A stretch of DNA of 41,348 nucleotides from Chthonomonadaceae bacterium (GTDB lineage Bacteria; Armatimonadota; Chthonomonadetes; Chthonomonadales; Chthonomonadaceae), in contig JANXSG010000109.1 of NCBI GenBank assembly GCA_025352825.1, forward strand, positions 1 through 41,348. The letters run 5' to 3'. A program made the position numbers and the translations under genes. The first letter of the stretch is position 1; each line of letters opens with the position of its first letter. The notes under the pieces are model-generated. The model was not told the origin of the DNA, did not search any database, and saw only the letters and a list, made by a program, of their open reading frames with translations. Of the stretch, positions 18,401 through 27,674 are shown in pieces.

Positions 18401-21192
18401 CTCCTTAGATGGTTATGCTATTACACCGGGACTGGTTACTATTCCCGCCGGTGCAATGAGCGCTGATTTCCAGATAGAAACGAGGGCTGTAGACGAGGTT
18501 AGAACCGCGGGGATATTAGCGGTCTACAATGGTGTATTCACCGGCGCAAACTTGACCATTAATCCGTTGGGCGTGGATTCAGTAAACCTCAATCCGGATA
18601 CTGTGAGAGGCAACAATACTTCCATAGGCACGGTTACTCTAAACGGAACGCCGGATACCGATGTTACTGTAAATCTCAGCAGCAGCAATACAGGGGTTGC
18701 AACTGTACCTGCCACGGTAGTGGTTCTTGCGGGAAGTTTGTCGGCCACATTCGATGTAACTACATTCGATGCTCCGCTCACTCAAACCTCACTCATCTCG
18801 GCAACGTTAAACAATGTCCCGAAGAGCGCGGTAATGACCGTCTACCCACTGCTGCCTCTTTTTGCACCCGCATCGGTGACGCTTGCTCCATCGCTGGTAC
18901 TGGGTGGTGTCACCAACAGCGTCGCTACAGTAACTTTGACTGCAACAGTTGCGTTTCCGGTGACTGTAACTCTCAGCAGCAGTGATACTTCTGCTGCTAC
19001 GGTACCATCGTCAATAACTTTCTCTGGCCTGAGTGCAGCGTTTTCGGTAACCAGCCTGGCGGTCACCAGCACCAAAACGCCGCTCATTTCGGCTTCACTC
19101 AACGGCGTTACAAAGTCTGCAACGCTCACAGTAGCCCCTCCAGTGAGTCTGTCTGCGCTGACTTTGACGCCGCCCGTCCTCATCAGCGGGCAGTCTGGTA
19201 TAGGAACTATCAGCCTTGTCGGCACTGCCGTTTCAGCCGTTACCGTGACTCTGACAAATAGCAATCCTGCTGCCGCATCTCTCCCCACGACAGTAACGAT
19301 ACCTTCGGGCTCGTCGTCAGCGGCTTTCATAATTAATGCAAACTCCGTGGTGACCACGCAGACATCCACCATCACTGCATCCCTGGCAGGAGTTTCAACA
19401 AGTGCACAACTGACAGTGAATCCACCGCCTGCTCAACCCGTTCCGATAGGTATATCATTCAATCCGAGCACTGTTGTTGGAGGTCAACAGAGCAGTACCT
19501 CGACAGTTTCACTCAGTTCGACACCTACATCGGCTACAACTGTCACACTCTCCAGCAGCGATACCACAGCAGCCACAGTTCCTGCTTCAGTAACGGTTGC
19601 TGCAGGTTCCGCTACAGCCACATTTACAGTTACGAGTCTTAATGTGGGCGCCGTTAAGACGCCTTCTATTACTGCCACAGCAAACGGCGGCAGCGTGAGT
19701 AACAGTATCACTGTCAATCCGAACCCTACTCTCTCTTCACTGACGATCACGCCGAACAGCGTGATTGGAGGAATTCCTAATCTCTACCCGGTCACGGCAA
19801 CGGTATCGATGAACTACCCGCCGGCATCCGATGTAATTATATGGATGGCAAGCAACTCCAATTTGGCTAGAACGCAGCCCAACGTAATCATTCTTGCAGG
19901 CACTACATCGACGACATTTCCAATCACCGCATACTTGAATAGTAACTCCTATTCTCTAAATGTGACATTCTACGCCAGCATGAACAGCAGCTTCAACCCT
20001 TCTATTACAGCAGATCTTACTCTGCTGCCAACCCCTTCATTTCCACTGCTAAGCAACTGTTTTCTGAACAGCAGCCCTTTGGTAGGTGGGCAGGAGAATG
20101 GAACTTGCCAGGTTGGTATCAATAAGGTGGCGCCAGCCGGCGGAATTACTGTTACACTAACCAGCAGTGATCCAACAGTGCTCACTCTCCCCGCGACTAT
20201 CACGATACCGCAGGGATCGGCTTCACTGCAGTTTCCAGCAACTACTCTGGCAGTCAGTTCCACCAAGACAGTATTTTATCGAGCTGCTCTAAACGGGGTT
20301 CAGCTAAATTCAAACGTGATTTCAATCGTACCCGTGCCAGACTATTCGTTCTCGGTCAGTCCAACTTCGGTTATCTCATCCATCAACGGCACCGCCACGA
20401 TTACACTCCAAACCACTATCAATAAAGACACGACAGTCAATGTCACCAGTGATAACCCGAACCTGACGGTGCCCAACCCAAACTCTACTATCATTGCTGG
20501 GGCTACCTCAACGAATATATTCTGGACAGTAATTCCGGTAACGACTGCACAGACGGCTACACTAACAGCCACAGTATATGGTCGTAAGAAAACTGCTATA
20601 GTCACGCTTCAGCCGGTATCAGTCCTCACAAACTTATCCATATCACCAGCGAGCATTATTGGAAGTATCGAATCCAGTACCAGTACGGTCACCGTCAATA
20701 TTCCGACCAGTATGTACACAACAGTAACTCTGACAACTGATGATCCTAACCTTATCTTTCTCCCTTCACTCTCAGTTCAACCTGGAGATACCTCTGCGAC
20801 GTTTACAATCAGTCATACCGCAGTCTCCAGTTTGACGATAGCGCATATCACGGCTACATGCAATGGCGTCAGCCAAACAGCGACTATCACCATTCTGCCG
20901 CTGCCGACCCTCACATCAATTATACTTTCACCTGCTTCAGTGGTCGGAGGGTTACAGACTAGCACGGCCACGGTTACCCTGTCTGCCGCATACCCGAATG
21001 GCACTTTGATCGATCTTTCCAGCAGCGATAAGACATCGGCAAACAGTGCCTGTGTCGATTTCTATCAATCCAGGAAGCTCGATAGGTACTTTCATTGTTA
21101 TCAGTAAGAAAGTTACGGTTGTGAAAACTTCTACCATCAAAGCTGCTTTCGGAGGAATCAGCAAATCTGCTTTACTTAGTATCACTCCCTAA
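15462..21192 (+). pseudogene. Sedolisin (S53) protease with CARDB and 12 Ig-like repeats, broken by a nonsense codon and a frameshift
   Basis: ATG 15462 gives a signal peptide (LFVLILASITIAHAQ). The frame stops at TAA 15597-15599 and continues in the same frame (TVLHLDIAF) through a pro-kumamolisin domain. A mature sedolisin domain follows with intact catalytic residues: Glu 16386-16388 and Asp 16398-16400 in ERETVLDIE, an oxyanion Asp in SGDTGAYNE, and Ser 16980-16982 in GGTSAAAP. NDITAGTNG and LVTGLGSAD close it. A CARDB-like domain (~17290-17700) and 12 Ig-like repeats come next. One extra A at 21041-21043 shifts the frame. Removing it restores ATVPVSISINPGS to a TAA at 21190-21192, exactly completing repeat 12. 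The continuous stretch 15648-21107 lacks the signal peptide, so an active secreted protease is unlikely unless readthrough occurs. The intact active site suggests recent loss or sequence errors. Confidence 0.85.
17712..21189 (+). repeat. Twelve tandem Ig-like modules of ~85-100 residues
   Basis: Each module follows one pattern: hxhxPxxVxGGxxxxTGTVxLss, then VTVTLSSSDTxAATVPxSVTVxAGS, then FxITSxxVxxxxTxxITAxxxGVSxSAxLTV. Starts include ISFNPSTVVGG, LTLTPPVLISG and IILSPASVVGG. Copies are diverged and show no recent identical duplication except short shared strings such as CAGCAGCGATAC. They would form a long stalk or polysaccharide/surface-binding tail of the sedolisin. The modules produce long antisense open frames that are not genes. 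Confidence 0.8.
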
Positions 21193-21249
21193 AGCTATCG
21201 GCACAGATACATTCAAAGTCGGATGCTGACTATTCCATGCAGGCCGAAT

Positions 21250-21279
21250 TTGATTCGATACTATCATGTGTGATACAAT
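21250..21279 (+). promoter_or_regulatory. Candidate promoter for the ABC permease/ATPase pair
   Basis: TTGATT (21250-21255) and TACAAT (21274-21279) are separated by 18 bp. Transcription would start near 21286, about 35 nt before the ATG at 21321. This argues against the longer reading frame from 21237, which would place the promoter inside the gene. Confidence 0.45.
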
Positions 21280-21320
21280 ACTGGTACTATTCTGGTGAAT
21301 ATTCGAAAGCACTCCGATTT

Positions 21321-22094
21321 ATGATGGATGAAAAACTATCGTGGAAGGTACGCGTATTACCGTACATGGTACTACTCCTGGCATTGGCACTATGGGAACT
21401 TCTCGCTATCAGGCACATGTATCCGGAATCTTCGTTCCCATCTCCGCTATTGGTAGCAGCAGGATTTCGTGAAGAGATTCAGTCGAACAGACTTCAAAAT
21501 GATCTTATTGCCTCTCTTTTTCGTGTAAGTATCGGGTTTACACTCTCCGTTTCCATAGGAATTCCAATCGGGCTTATTCTTGGCCTCACTCTTGGCGCTA
21601 GAACCGCTTTTATGCCCGTCATCAACTTCTTTAGAAATCTCTCCCCACTCGCCTGGATACCATTCGCAATTCTATGGTTCGGAATCGGCGATAAACCAGC
21701 TGTATTTCTGATTTTTGTATCCTCAGTCTTCCCAATTATCATCGGAACAGTAGCAGCCGTTGCGAATATTCCTTCCGTTTATTTTCGGGCAGCAAAGGAG
21801 TATGGTTTAAGCGGAGTTTCATTATTAACTAAAGTTACTTTGCCTGCCATCATGCCTCAGGTAATTACGAACTTGCGTGTAACCGCAGGATTGGCGTGGT
21901 TGGTGGTGGTGGCTGCGGAGATGATCGCCGGGAAAGACGGGCTAGGCTGGGCTATTTGGGATGACCGCAATGGCCTTCGGCTTGACCTCATCGTTGTCGA
22001 GATGATTGTAATAGGTTCCATAGGTGTCGTGATTGACAGACTGATTCTTCGCTTAACTCGAATTCCGAGCGTAAGGTGGGGTTATGAACGATAA
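21321..22094 (+). CDS. SsuC/TauC-type ABC transporter permease
   Basis: The inner-membrane permease is ~257 aa from ATG 21321 or 21324. I prefer this over ATG 21237 because of the promoter at 21250-21279. It has about six membrane segments (VLPYMVLLLALALWELL, FTLSVSIGIPIGLILGL). The EAA cytoplasmic loop that docks the ATPase reads YFRAAKEYGLSGVSLLTKVTLPAIMPQV. LAWLVVVAAEMIAGKDGLGWAIWD is typical of the nitrate/sulfonate/taurine subfamily. It overlaps the ATPase gene by 11 bp. No periplasmic binding protein is adjacent, so the substrate cannot be named. Confidence 0.9.
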   Translation: MMDEKLSWKVRVLPYMVLLLALALWELLAIRHMYPESSFPSPLLVAAGFREEIQSNRLQNDLIASLFRVSIGFTLSVSIGIPIGLILGLTLGARTAFMPVINFFRNLSPLAWIPFAILWFGIGDKPAVFLIFVSSVFPIIIGTVAAVANIPSVYFRAAKEYGLSGVSLLTKVTLPAIMPQVITNLRVTAGLAWLVVVAAEMIAGKDGLGWAIWDDRNGLRLDLIVVEMIVIGSIGVVIDRLILRLTRIPSVRWGYER

Positions 22095-22842
22095 ACCCCT
22101 CATTCTCCGGAACATCAGTCGTATTTATGGATCGGTAACTGCCATTGCCGAGATCACTTTGGAGGTACATCGGCACGAATTCATCGCGATAGTGGGGCCA
22201 TCCGGTTGTGGTAAATCGACTTTGCTGAATATTCTATCTGGTTCAGATAAACCCACAAGCGGTTCACTCTCAAGGGAAGGTGACGTGCGCATGATCTATC
22301 AAGAAGGCGGCCTATTTCCCTGGCTAACTGTCTCTGAAAACATTGCGATGGGACTGCGACAGAATCCGAATTCCAGCGAGAGAGCAGCGCAGCTTGAAGA
22401 TCTGATCCGCTTCATTCAGCTTGAGGATTTTACAGATCAGTATCCGCATAAACTGTCTGGCGGAATGCGCCAGCGAGTAGAACTGGCGCGAGCGCTTGCT
22501 GGCAGAGTCGATCTATTACTCATGGATGAACCTTTCTCCGCACTCGACTATCTCACCCGACTGAGAATGCGCCAGGAGCTGGTTCGAATGCTTAAAGAAC
22601 GACCGAGAACCGTGATTTTTGTAACGCATGATATTGAGGAAGCTGTACAGCTTGCTGATCGAGTGATTGTGCTGACGGAACGACCCGCTCGCATACGATG
22701 TGAACTAAAAGTGACTTTACCAAGACCAAGAAGCCTCACACATCCGGAAGTTGTATCAGCGGTGCACCATATCGTTTCTGAGATGGGACTTGAAGAGACC
22801 TTACTCGAGCCTGAAGCTTTAGAGCACAATCAGATAGTTTAG
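22084..22842 (+). CDS. SsuB/TauB-type ABC transporter ATP-binding protein
   Basis: The 252-aa protein has every NBD motif: Walker A GPSGCGKST (38-46), Q-loop YQEGGLFPW (72-80), signature LSGGMRQR (124-131), Walker B LLLMDE (144-149) and the switch His in FVTHDIEEA. The sequence fits the NitT/TauT importer family. Its ATG lies inside the permease 3' end (11-bp overlap), so the two are co-translated partners. The C-terminal ~25 residues have no recognised regulatory domain. Confidence 0.94.
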   Translation: MNDKPLILRNISRIYGSVTAIAEITLEVHRHEFIAIVGPSGCGKSTLLNILSGSDKPTSGSLSREGDVRMIYQEGGLFPWLTVSENIAMGLRQNPNSSERAAQLEDLIRFIQLEDFTDQYPHKLSGGMRQRVELARALAGRVDLLLMDEPFSALDYLTRLRMRQELVRMLKERPRTVIFVTHDIEEAVQLADRVIVLTERPARIRCELKVTLPRPRSLTHPEVVSAVHHIVSEMGLEETLLEPEALEHNQIV

Positions 22843-23077
22843 TAACTCACTGAAATTTACCTTAATGCGAATTCTTTTATTTATGAACTAACAATACTCG
22901 TATATAGACCAGACTTCAGAGAACTGGTAAATCTACTGCTTACACACTCGTAATCTTTCGGGTACTCTTTTATTTTACAATAGTGATATTACCAGGATGA
23001 ATTTCTGCCGACCATCTTTGTTGCGGTAAGAAAATATTTATTATCGTTCTTTGATTTGTTTGGAAAGAGCCCAGTTA

Positions 23078-24424
23078 ATGAATGCACTACCCACTGAGAA
23101 ATCAAAACAAGGATCCAAATCAGTCTTACTAGCTGGGTTTACCCTCGTAATTCTGGGTATTTTCATCAATTGGAAAGCGAGTAAACGACTTGGGATAGAT
23201 TTTGCGTACATTTATGGAATAGGCAGATCCCTCATCACCGGCCAGAACGTGTACGATAGAAATTGGCAGCAGTTCGCTTTTCCCAATTTGTATCACTCTT
23301 CCCCCCCCAACGGAGTGTTTTACCCTCCTTCCACAGGTTTTGTAGGACTGCCTTTCTCAATTTTCGCTTATAGCACTGGGCAAATATTGTGGTTTGTAGT
23401 AATGATGGCAGTGATGTTCGCTGGACTATGGAGTTTCCTGAACTGCTTTGCCAACAAGTTAAGTATTGCTCAACGAACGCTTATATTGGGAGTTATCTGC
23501 TGTTCATCTTGCATGCGCTGGGGATTTTACGCGCTGCAGGCTGCTCCACTAGTCGTTGGCCTGCTTGGTCTCTATATGGTGAGTCTAAAGCAGAAAAATT
23601 CTGTTTGGCTGTTCCTCATTTCAGGTATCGTTATCTGCCTGAAATTCACAGTTAGCCTGCCTTTCCTGGGATTGGCACTATTGGATAGACGGTACAAACT
23701 CATCGGTTTCGCGGTCGGTTTGTGCATTCTTCTGAATGTGGTTGGTTTTATTCGTATGGGGGGAGTGCCTACATTAAATAGCTATAGAGCGAACATGCAG
23801 CGACTGGATACGCCGCGAACGGTTGATTATCCGAGTCCATGGGATTCGACCACCATAGAACGAACCGACTGGCCCTATCTTCTGAACGGTATCAGCGAAA
23901 ATCTACCACTGTCACGAGCTATCAGCGCGTTCCTATCGATCATTAGCCTGGGATGGTTGGCGCGGGAGTGGTGGAGGTCGAGGCGTCTGCCGCGAGACAC
24001 CAACTTGTTTGCTGTATTTCTGGGACCGCTCATGTGTCTTGACCTGCTATGTGTATACCATCATCACTACGATACGGCACTTCTGCTCATTCCGATCATG
24101 CTGTATTTGCTCTCCACTGAACTTAAAAAATTACCAGGTGTGCGTACCTTCTCAATTCCTCTGCTGCTATTCTTGAGTTTCTATACAGTTCATCAGCTGG
24201 AAATGCTGGTAACGCGCTTGGCAGGTCAGGAAACAGCGCTTGCAATAAAAATGATGGGTGGCACGCTTATTAACATTGCGTTTGTGTCTTCATTTGTAAT
24301 TCTCAAGCGATATTTAGATTATAAACTGGCTAGCCAGATATACACCACTGCTGTCGTACAGGATGCTACTAGACAGCTAAAAATCCCTCAAGATGCGGGA
24401 TCTCATACAATCATCAGTGATTGA
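23078..24424 (+). CDS. GT87-like (DUF2029) multi-pass membrane glycosyltransferase
   Basis: I start at ATG 23078, which follows GGAAAGAG at normal spacing. An upstream TTG at 23051 is less likely. The ~448-aa protein has about ten hydrophobic segments. The first loop carries the family signature: an acidic pair region LGIDFAYIYGIGRSLITGQNVYD followed by FYPPSTGFVGLPFSIF. In GT-C fold enzymes such as the polyprenyl-phosphate-mannose-dependent GT87 members this loop acts in catalysis. The donor and acceptor here are unknown. The gene appears monocistronic, 235 bp after the ABC ATPase and 173 bp before gapA. Confidence 0.75.
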   Translation: MNALPTEKSKQGSKSVLLAGFTLVILGIFINWKASKRLGIDFAYIYGIGRSLITGQNVYDRNWQQFAFPNLYHSSPPNGVFYPPSTGFVGLPFSIFAYSTGQILWFVVMMAVMFAGLWSFLNCFANKLSIAQRTLILGVICCSSCMRWGFYALQAAPLVVGLLGLYMVSLKQKNSVWLFLISGIVICLKFTVSLPFLGLALLDRRYKLIGFAVGLCILLNVVGFIRMGGVPTLNSYRANMQRLDTPRTVDYPSPWDSTTIERTDWPYLLNGISENLPLSRAISAFLSIISLGWLAREWWRSRRLPRDTNLFAVFLGPLMCLDLLCVYHHHYDTALLLIPIMLYLLSTELKKLPGVRTFSIPLLLFLSFYTVHQLEMLVTRLAGQETALAIKMMGGTLINIAFVSSFVILKRYLDYKLASQIYTTAVVQDATRQLKIPQDAGSHTIISD

Positions 24425-24597
24425 CGGCGACTCTCCAAAAATGCTACAATATTGTGAAAAACACAGCAAGGTGACTATTGCGACATTGCATGCATTAACT
24501 GCTGAGATCGCATATTACGCATCCAGAAATGGTCACATTATATATTGCAATTCTATTTATGCAATTAGTTTGAGGAACGAGAAGGAGTGTTGATTAC

Positions 24598-25611
24598 ATG
24601 GGAGTAAGAGTAGGAATTAATGGCTTCGGCCGTATTGGCAGACTGACACTGCGCACGATTCTGCAGAGACATGCTGATACCGTTGAGGTGGTGGCAGTCA
24701 ATGATCTGACTGATTCAAAAACGAATGCACACCTGCTAAAATGGGACTCAACCTATGGCCCATTCGATGGCGATGTGCAGACCGATGGCTCAGATATTCT
24801 GGTACGCGGTAAAAGAATTAAAGTATTTGCAGAGAGAGAACCCGGCGCCATTCGCTGGGACGAGGCTGGTGTAGACATCGTGATTGAATCCACTGGATTC
24901 TTTACTGATGCAACTAAAGCAGTCGCTCACCGTGAGCATGGAGTAAAGAAAGTCATTATCTCCGCTCCTGCTAAGAACGATGACTTGACCATCGTACTTG
25001 GTGTCAATGAAAATGTATACGACCCGGCGAAGCATCATGTTATCTCTAACGCATCCTGTACTACCAACGGCCTCGCGCCATGCGCTAAGTTTCTGAACGA
25101 TAGATTTGGGATTGAGAAGGGCCTTCTCACCACCGTCCATGCGTATACTAACTCCCAACGAGTTCAGGATACTGCCAGCAAAGACCTGCGCGATGCACGC
25201 GCAGCAGCACAAAACATTGTCCCATCCTCCACCGGCGCTGCTAAAGCAGTTGGCCTCGTAATTCCGGAGCTTCAAGGTAAGTTCAACGGCATGGCTTTCC
25301 GAGTGCCAACACCTACAGTTTCCGTAGTCGACTTCACCGCTCTGCTCAGTAAGAACGCTACGGTAGATGAGATCAATGCCGTTGCAAAAGAGTATGCCGA
25401 TGGCCCAATGAAAGGAATTCTGGAGTACACCGATCTACCTCTGGTTTCGACAGATATCAAGGGAAATCATCACTCATCAATCTTTTCAGCTATCGACACA
25501 GTTGCTGTAGGGGGGAATCTCGTCAAGGTTGTGGCCTGGTACGATAACGAATGGGGATACTCCAGTCGAGTCGCCGACCTAGTGCACTTCGTACACGAAA
25601 AAGGGCTGTAA
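24598..25611 (+). CDS. gapA: Glyceraldehyde-3-phosphate dehydrogenase, type I
   Basis: The 337-aa cytoplasmic glycolytic enzyme converts glyceraldehyde-3-phosphate, NAD and phosphate to 1,3-bisphosphoglycerate. The Rossmann motif GINGFGRIGR is at the N-terminus, with Asp36 in VAVNDLTD, which favours NAD over NADP. The catalytic Cys154 lies in SNASCTTN and His181 in TTVHAYT. The C-terminal WYDNEWGYS is typical. ATG 24598 follows AAGGAG. It is followed by a 384-bp palindrome-rich spacer and then pgk, so the glycolytic cluster order gapA-pgk-tpiA is kept with an inserted repeat region. Confidence 0.98.
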   Translation: MGVRVGINGFGRIGRLTLRTILQRHADTVEVVAVNDLTDSKTNAHLLKWDSTYGPFDGDVQTDGSDILVRGKRIKVFAEREPGAIRWDEAGVDIVIESTGFFTDATKAVAHREHGVKKVIISAPAKNDDLTIVLGVNENVYDPAKHHVISNASCTTNGLAPCAKFLNDRFGIEKGLLTTVHAYTNSQRVQDTASKDLRDARAAAQNIVPSSTGAAKAVGLVIPELQGKFNGMAFRVPTPTVSVVDFTALLSKNATVDEINAVAKEYADGPMKGILEYTDLPLVSTDIKGNHHSSIFSAIDTVAVGGNLVKVVAWYDNEWGYSSRVADLVHFVHEKGL

Positions 25612-25680
25612 TAAACGCATTTACCGCAACATGGATATGACTCCGCGACTGGCTAAAGGGATGTGAAAGAATCCATTATT

Positions 25681-25726
25681 CGACTATTTCCGGGAGTTGA
25701 AAACTCCCGGCATAAAAAAATAGTCG
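25681..25726. repeat. Compound hairpin downstream of gapA
   Basis: CCGGGAGTT (25690-25698) pairs with AACTCCCGG (25702-25710) around GAA. The outer flank CGACTATTT (25681-25689) pairs with AAATAGTCG (25718-25726). On the plus strand no T-run follows (the sequence after the inner stem is ATAAAAAAA), so it is not a canonical gapA terminator. It may stabilise the 3' end, or terminate minus-strand transcription. Confidence 0.6.
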
Positions 25727-25832
25727 TCTTTCAGACGCGATTCCCGTCCGGAGGACGGCTGGCCGCAGGCCTCCCAGACAGGTACTTCAGTGCATGGTAC
25801 TTAAAGGGAGAAATTTACTGAATATTTTCACA

Positions 25833-25930
25833 GCCCCTAAAGCCCTTGGCTTCAAAGGGCAAACGTCCTCGCGGACATGAATTCGTGTCCTCGGGACACT
25901 TGTTTTTTCTAGCGAAGGGCTTTAGCCCGT
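25833..25930. mobile_element. Palindromic MITE-like element between gapA and pgk
   Basis: CTAAAGCCCTT (25837-25847) and AAGGGCTTTAG (25915-25925) are perfect inverted ends of a ~98-bp unit. The interior has further dyads (GTCCTCGCGGAC and GTGTCCTCGGGACAC). Directly upstream (25744-25784) more short dyads occur, such as CCGTCCGGAGGACGG and GGCCGCAGGCC. There is no ORF. The nested symmetry suggests a dispersed palindromic repeat inserted into an ancestral gapA-pgk spacer. A cis-RNA structure is the alternative. Confidence 0.5.
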
Positions 25931-25995
25931 CGCGGTAACTAAAGTATGGAATCGATTATGGTCTGCGGTTTTGTTTTTAATGAGGGGGAAGTGCA

Positions 25996-27183
25996 TTGAA
26001 TAAGAAAACTTTAAAAGATATTGATGTCGAAGGAAAGCGTGTTCTGGTTCGCGTCGATTTAAACGTTCCTCAAGATGAGAACGGTGCGATTACAGACGAT
26101 AACCGTATCACTGCTGCGCTGCCGACCATCAACTATCTGCGCGAACACGGCGCTCGAACCATCCTGGTATCCCATCTAGGACGCCCAAAGGGAGTTACTC
26201 CAAAATATACCCTTGCGCACGTCGCCGCTCATCTATCGAGACTCATTGATCAGGATGTTCCATTGATTCCCGACTGCATTGGCCCAGAAGTGAAATCCGC
26301 AGTCGACGCAATGACTAACGGGGATATACTCCTGCTGGAGAATGTTAGATTCCATCCTGAAGAAGAGAAGAACGATCCTGAATTCGCTGCTCAGTTGGCC
26401 AGTCTCGCGGAGCTCTATGTGAACGACGCATTCGGTACTGCTCACAGGGCTCACGCCTCTACGGAAGGAGTTGCAAAACTGATTCCGGGAGTGGCAGGCT
26501 TCTTGATGGAAATGGAACTCGATTATCTCGGTAGTGCTCTCGATATTCCCAAACGCCCATTCGTTGCCATACTGGGCGGAGCAAAAGTCAAAGATAAAAT
26601 AGGTGTGATTCAAGCTCTTCTTACTAAAGTTGACACCCTTATTATCGGAGGTGGAATGGCCTATACTTTCCTGAAAGCTCAGGGGCTGGAGATAGGTAAA
26701 TCTCTTCTGGATGAAGCTAATCTCGATTTTTGCAGAGACGTGCTTGCCACAGCCGGAGATAAACTTCAGCTTCCTGTCGATGTTGTCATAACGAGTGGGA
26801 ACCCCTTCGATATTGGAGAGGCCGCCTGCGAGACACGGACAGTAAAAGTGAATGACATTCCATCAGATTGGGAAGGAGCCGATATCGGCCCGGAAACCAT
26901 TTCGAAATTCAGTGCGATCATCGCAAACTCCGCTACCGTGGTTTGGAACGGCCCTATGGGAATTTTCGAGTTCTCAAAATTTGCTGAGGGCACCCGGGCA
27001 GTGGCTGAGGCGCTCTCACTCTCCAGTGCGATAACCATCGTCGGCGGCGGCGATTCAGCCGCAGCCGTGCAGCAGCTTGGATATGCCGACAAGATGACTC
27101 ATATTTCCACAGGTGGTGGTGCATCACTCGAATTTCTTGAAGGCAAACCCCTTCCCGGAGTAGTCGCGCTCCAGAATAAGTAG
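25996..27183 (+). CDS. pgk: Phosphoglycerate kinase
   Basis: The 395-aa cytoplasmic enzyme transfers phosphate from 1,3-bisphosphoglycerate to ADP. It is recognised by [69 protein letters not shown] and the nucleotide loop [10 protein letters not shown]. Translation starts at TTG 25996 after the strong site GAGGGGGAA. No in-frame ATG fits the conserved N-terminus, so this is a true non-ATG start. It is followed 7 bp later by the OsmC-like gene, so the two are co-transcribed. Confidence 0.98.
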   Translation: MNKKTLKDIDVEGKRVLVRVDLNVPQDENGAITDDNRITAALPTINYLREHGARTILVSHLGRPKGVTPKYTLAHVAAHLSRLIDQDVPLIPDCIGPEVKSAVDAMTNGDILLLENVRFHPEEEKNDPEFAAQLASLAELYVNDAFGTAHRAHASTEGVAKLIPGVAGFLMEMELDYLGSALDIPKRPFVAILGGAKVKDKIGVIQALLTKVDTLIIGGGMAYTFLKAQGLEIGKSLLDEANLDFCRDVLATAGDKLQLPVDVVITSGNPFDIGEAACETRTVKVNDIPSDWEGADIGPETISKFSAIIANSATVVWNGPMGIFEFSKFAEGTRAVAEALSLSSAITIVGGGDSAAAVQQLGYADKMTHISTGGGASLEFLEGKPLPGVVALQNK

Positions 27184-27190
27184 GCAGTAC

Positions 27191-27646
27191 ATGAGTGTAG
27201 AGACCCACATTTTTAACGTCTGTGGAGAGTGGACTGGAAATAGTGATGGAGATGGGGTACTCAATACAGTCAATGGAGCACATCTAGATTTTGGCCTCCC
27301 GGAACAGACAGGTGGAAAACCGGGGCGCAGTAATCCGGAAGAGCTGCTGATCGGTGCGGTACTATCTTGTTACTGTATCACACTTTCGATCTTAGCGGAA
27401 AAACGGCGCCTGCCACTTGTCAAAATAGAAGCGAAGGCATTCTGCGCCCTCGAAAGACAGTCGGATAGATCCCTTCAGATAGTTCGGATCTGCATTCAAC
27501 CTAAAATCACTCTCAATTCGCAAGATGAGAAGGTACTAGCTACCACTCTAGATACTGCAATAAAGGCGGAGCATCACTGCTTAATATCCAAAGCGCTTCG
27601 TGGAGAGATTGTAATTACGGTAGAGCCAGAAATAGTAATATCATGA
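27191..27646 (+). CDS. OsmC/Ohr-family peroxiredoxin-like protein
   Basis: The 151-aa small cytoplasmic protein carries the OsmC signature SNPEELLIGAVLSCY with peroxidatic Cys60. The resolving Cys130 lies in EHHCLISKAL. Family members reduce organic hydroperoxides through this Cys pair. An extra Cys at 62 is not typical. It sits between pgk and tpiA with 7- and 28-bp gaps and no promoter seen, so glycolytic transcription probably carries it. Placing a peroxide-defence gene beside oxidation-sensitive GAPDH is plausible but not proven to be meaningful. Confidence 0.88.
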   Translation: MSVETHIFNVCGEWTGNSDGDGVLNTVNGAHLDFGLPEQTGGKPGRSNPEELLIGAVLSCYCITLSILAEKRRLPLVKIEAKAFCALERQSDRSLQIVRICIQPKITLNSQDEKVLATTLDTAIKAEHHCLISKALRGEIVITVEPEIVIS

Positions 27647-27674
27647 TAACCACATTAGGAGATCCTTTAGAGAT

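Noticed and set aside
17561-19375. Long antisense open frames (e.g. 17561-18124, 18842-19375)
   Set aside because: They mirror the Ser/Thr/Val-rich Ig repeats of the sedolisin on the other strand and encode low-complexity Val/Leu/Thr stretches; no ribosome sites or family matches.
15648-21107. The uninterrupted sedolisin frame as an intact gene starting at 15648
   Set aside because: Its first codon TTG lies inside the prodomain with no ribosome site. The signal peptide is upstream in the same frame, beyond a TAA, and the C-terminus is frameshifted.
24790-25275. 161-aa minus-strand frame opposite gapA
   Set aside because: Shadow of gapA, with no homology signal and an odd composition.
25681-25726. 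gapA rho-independent terminator
   Set aside because: The hairpin is followed by an A-run, not a T-run, on the plus strand.
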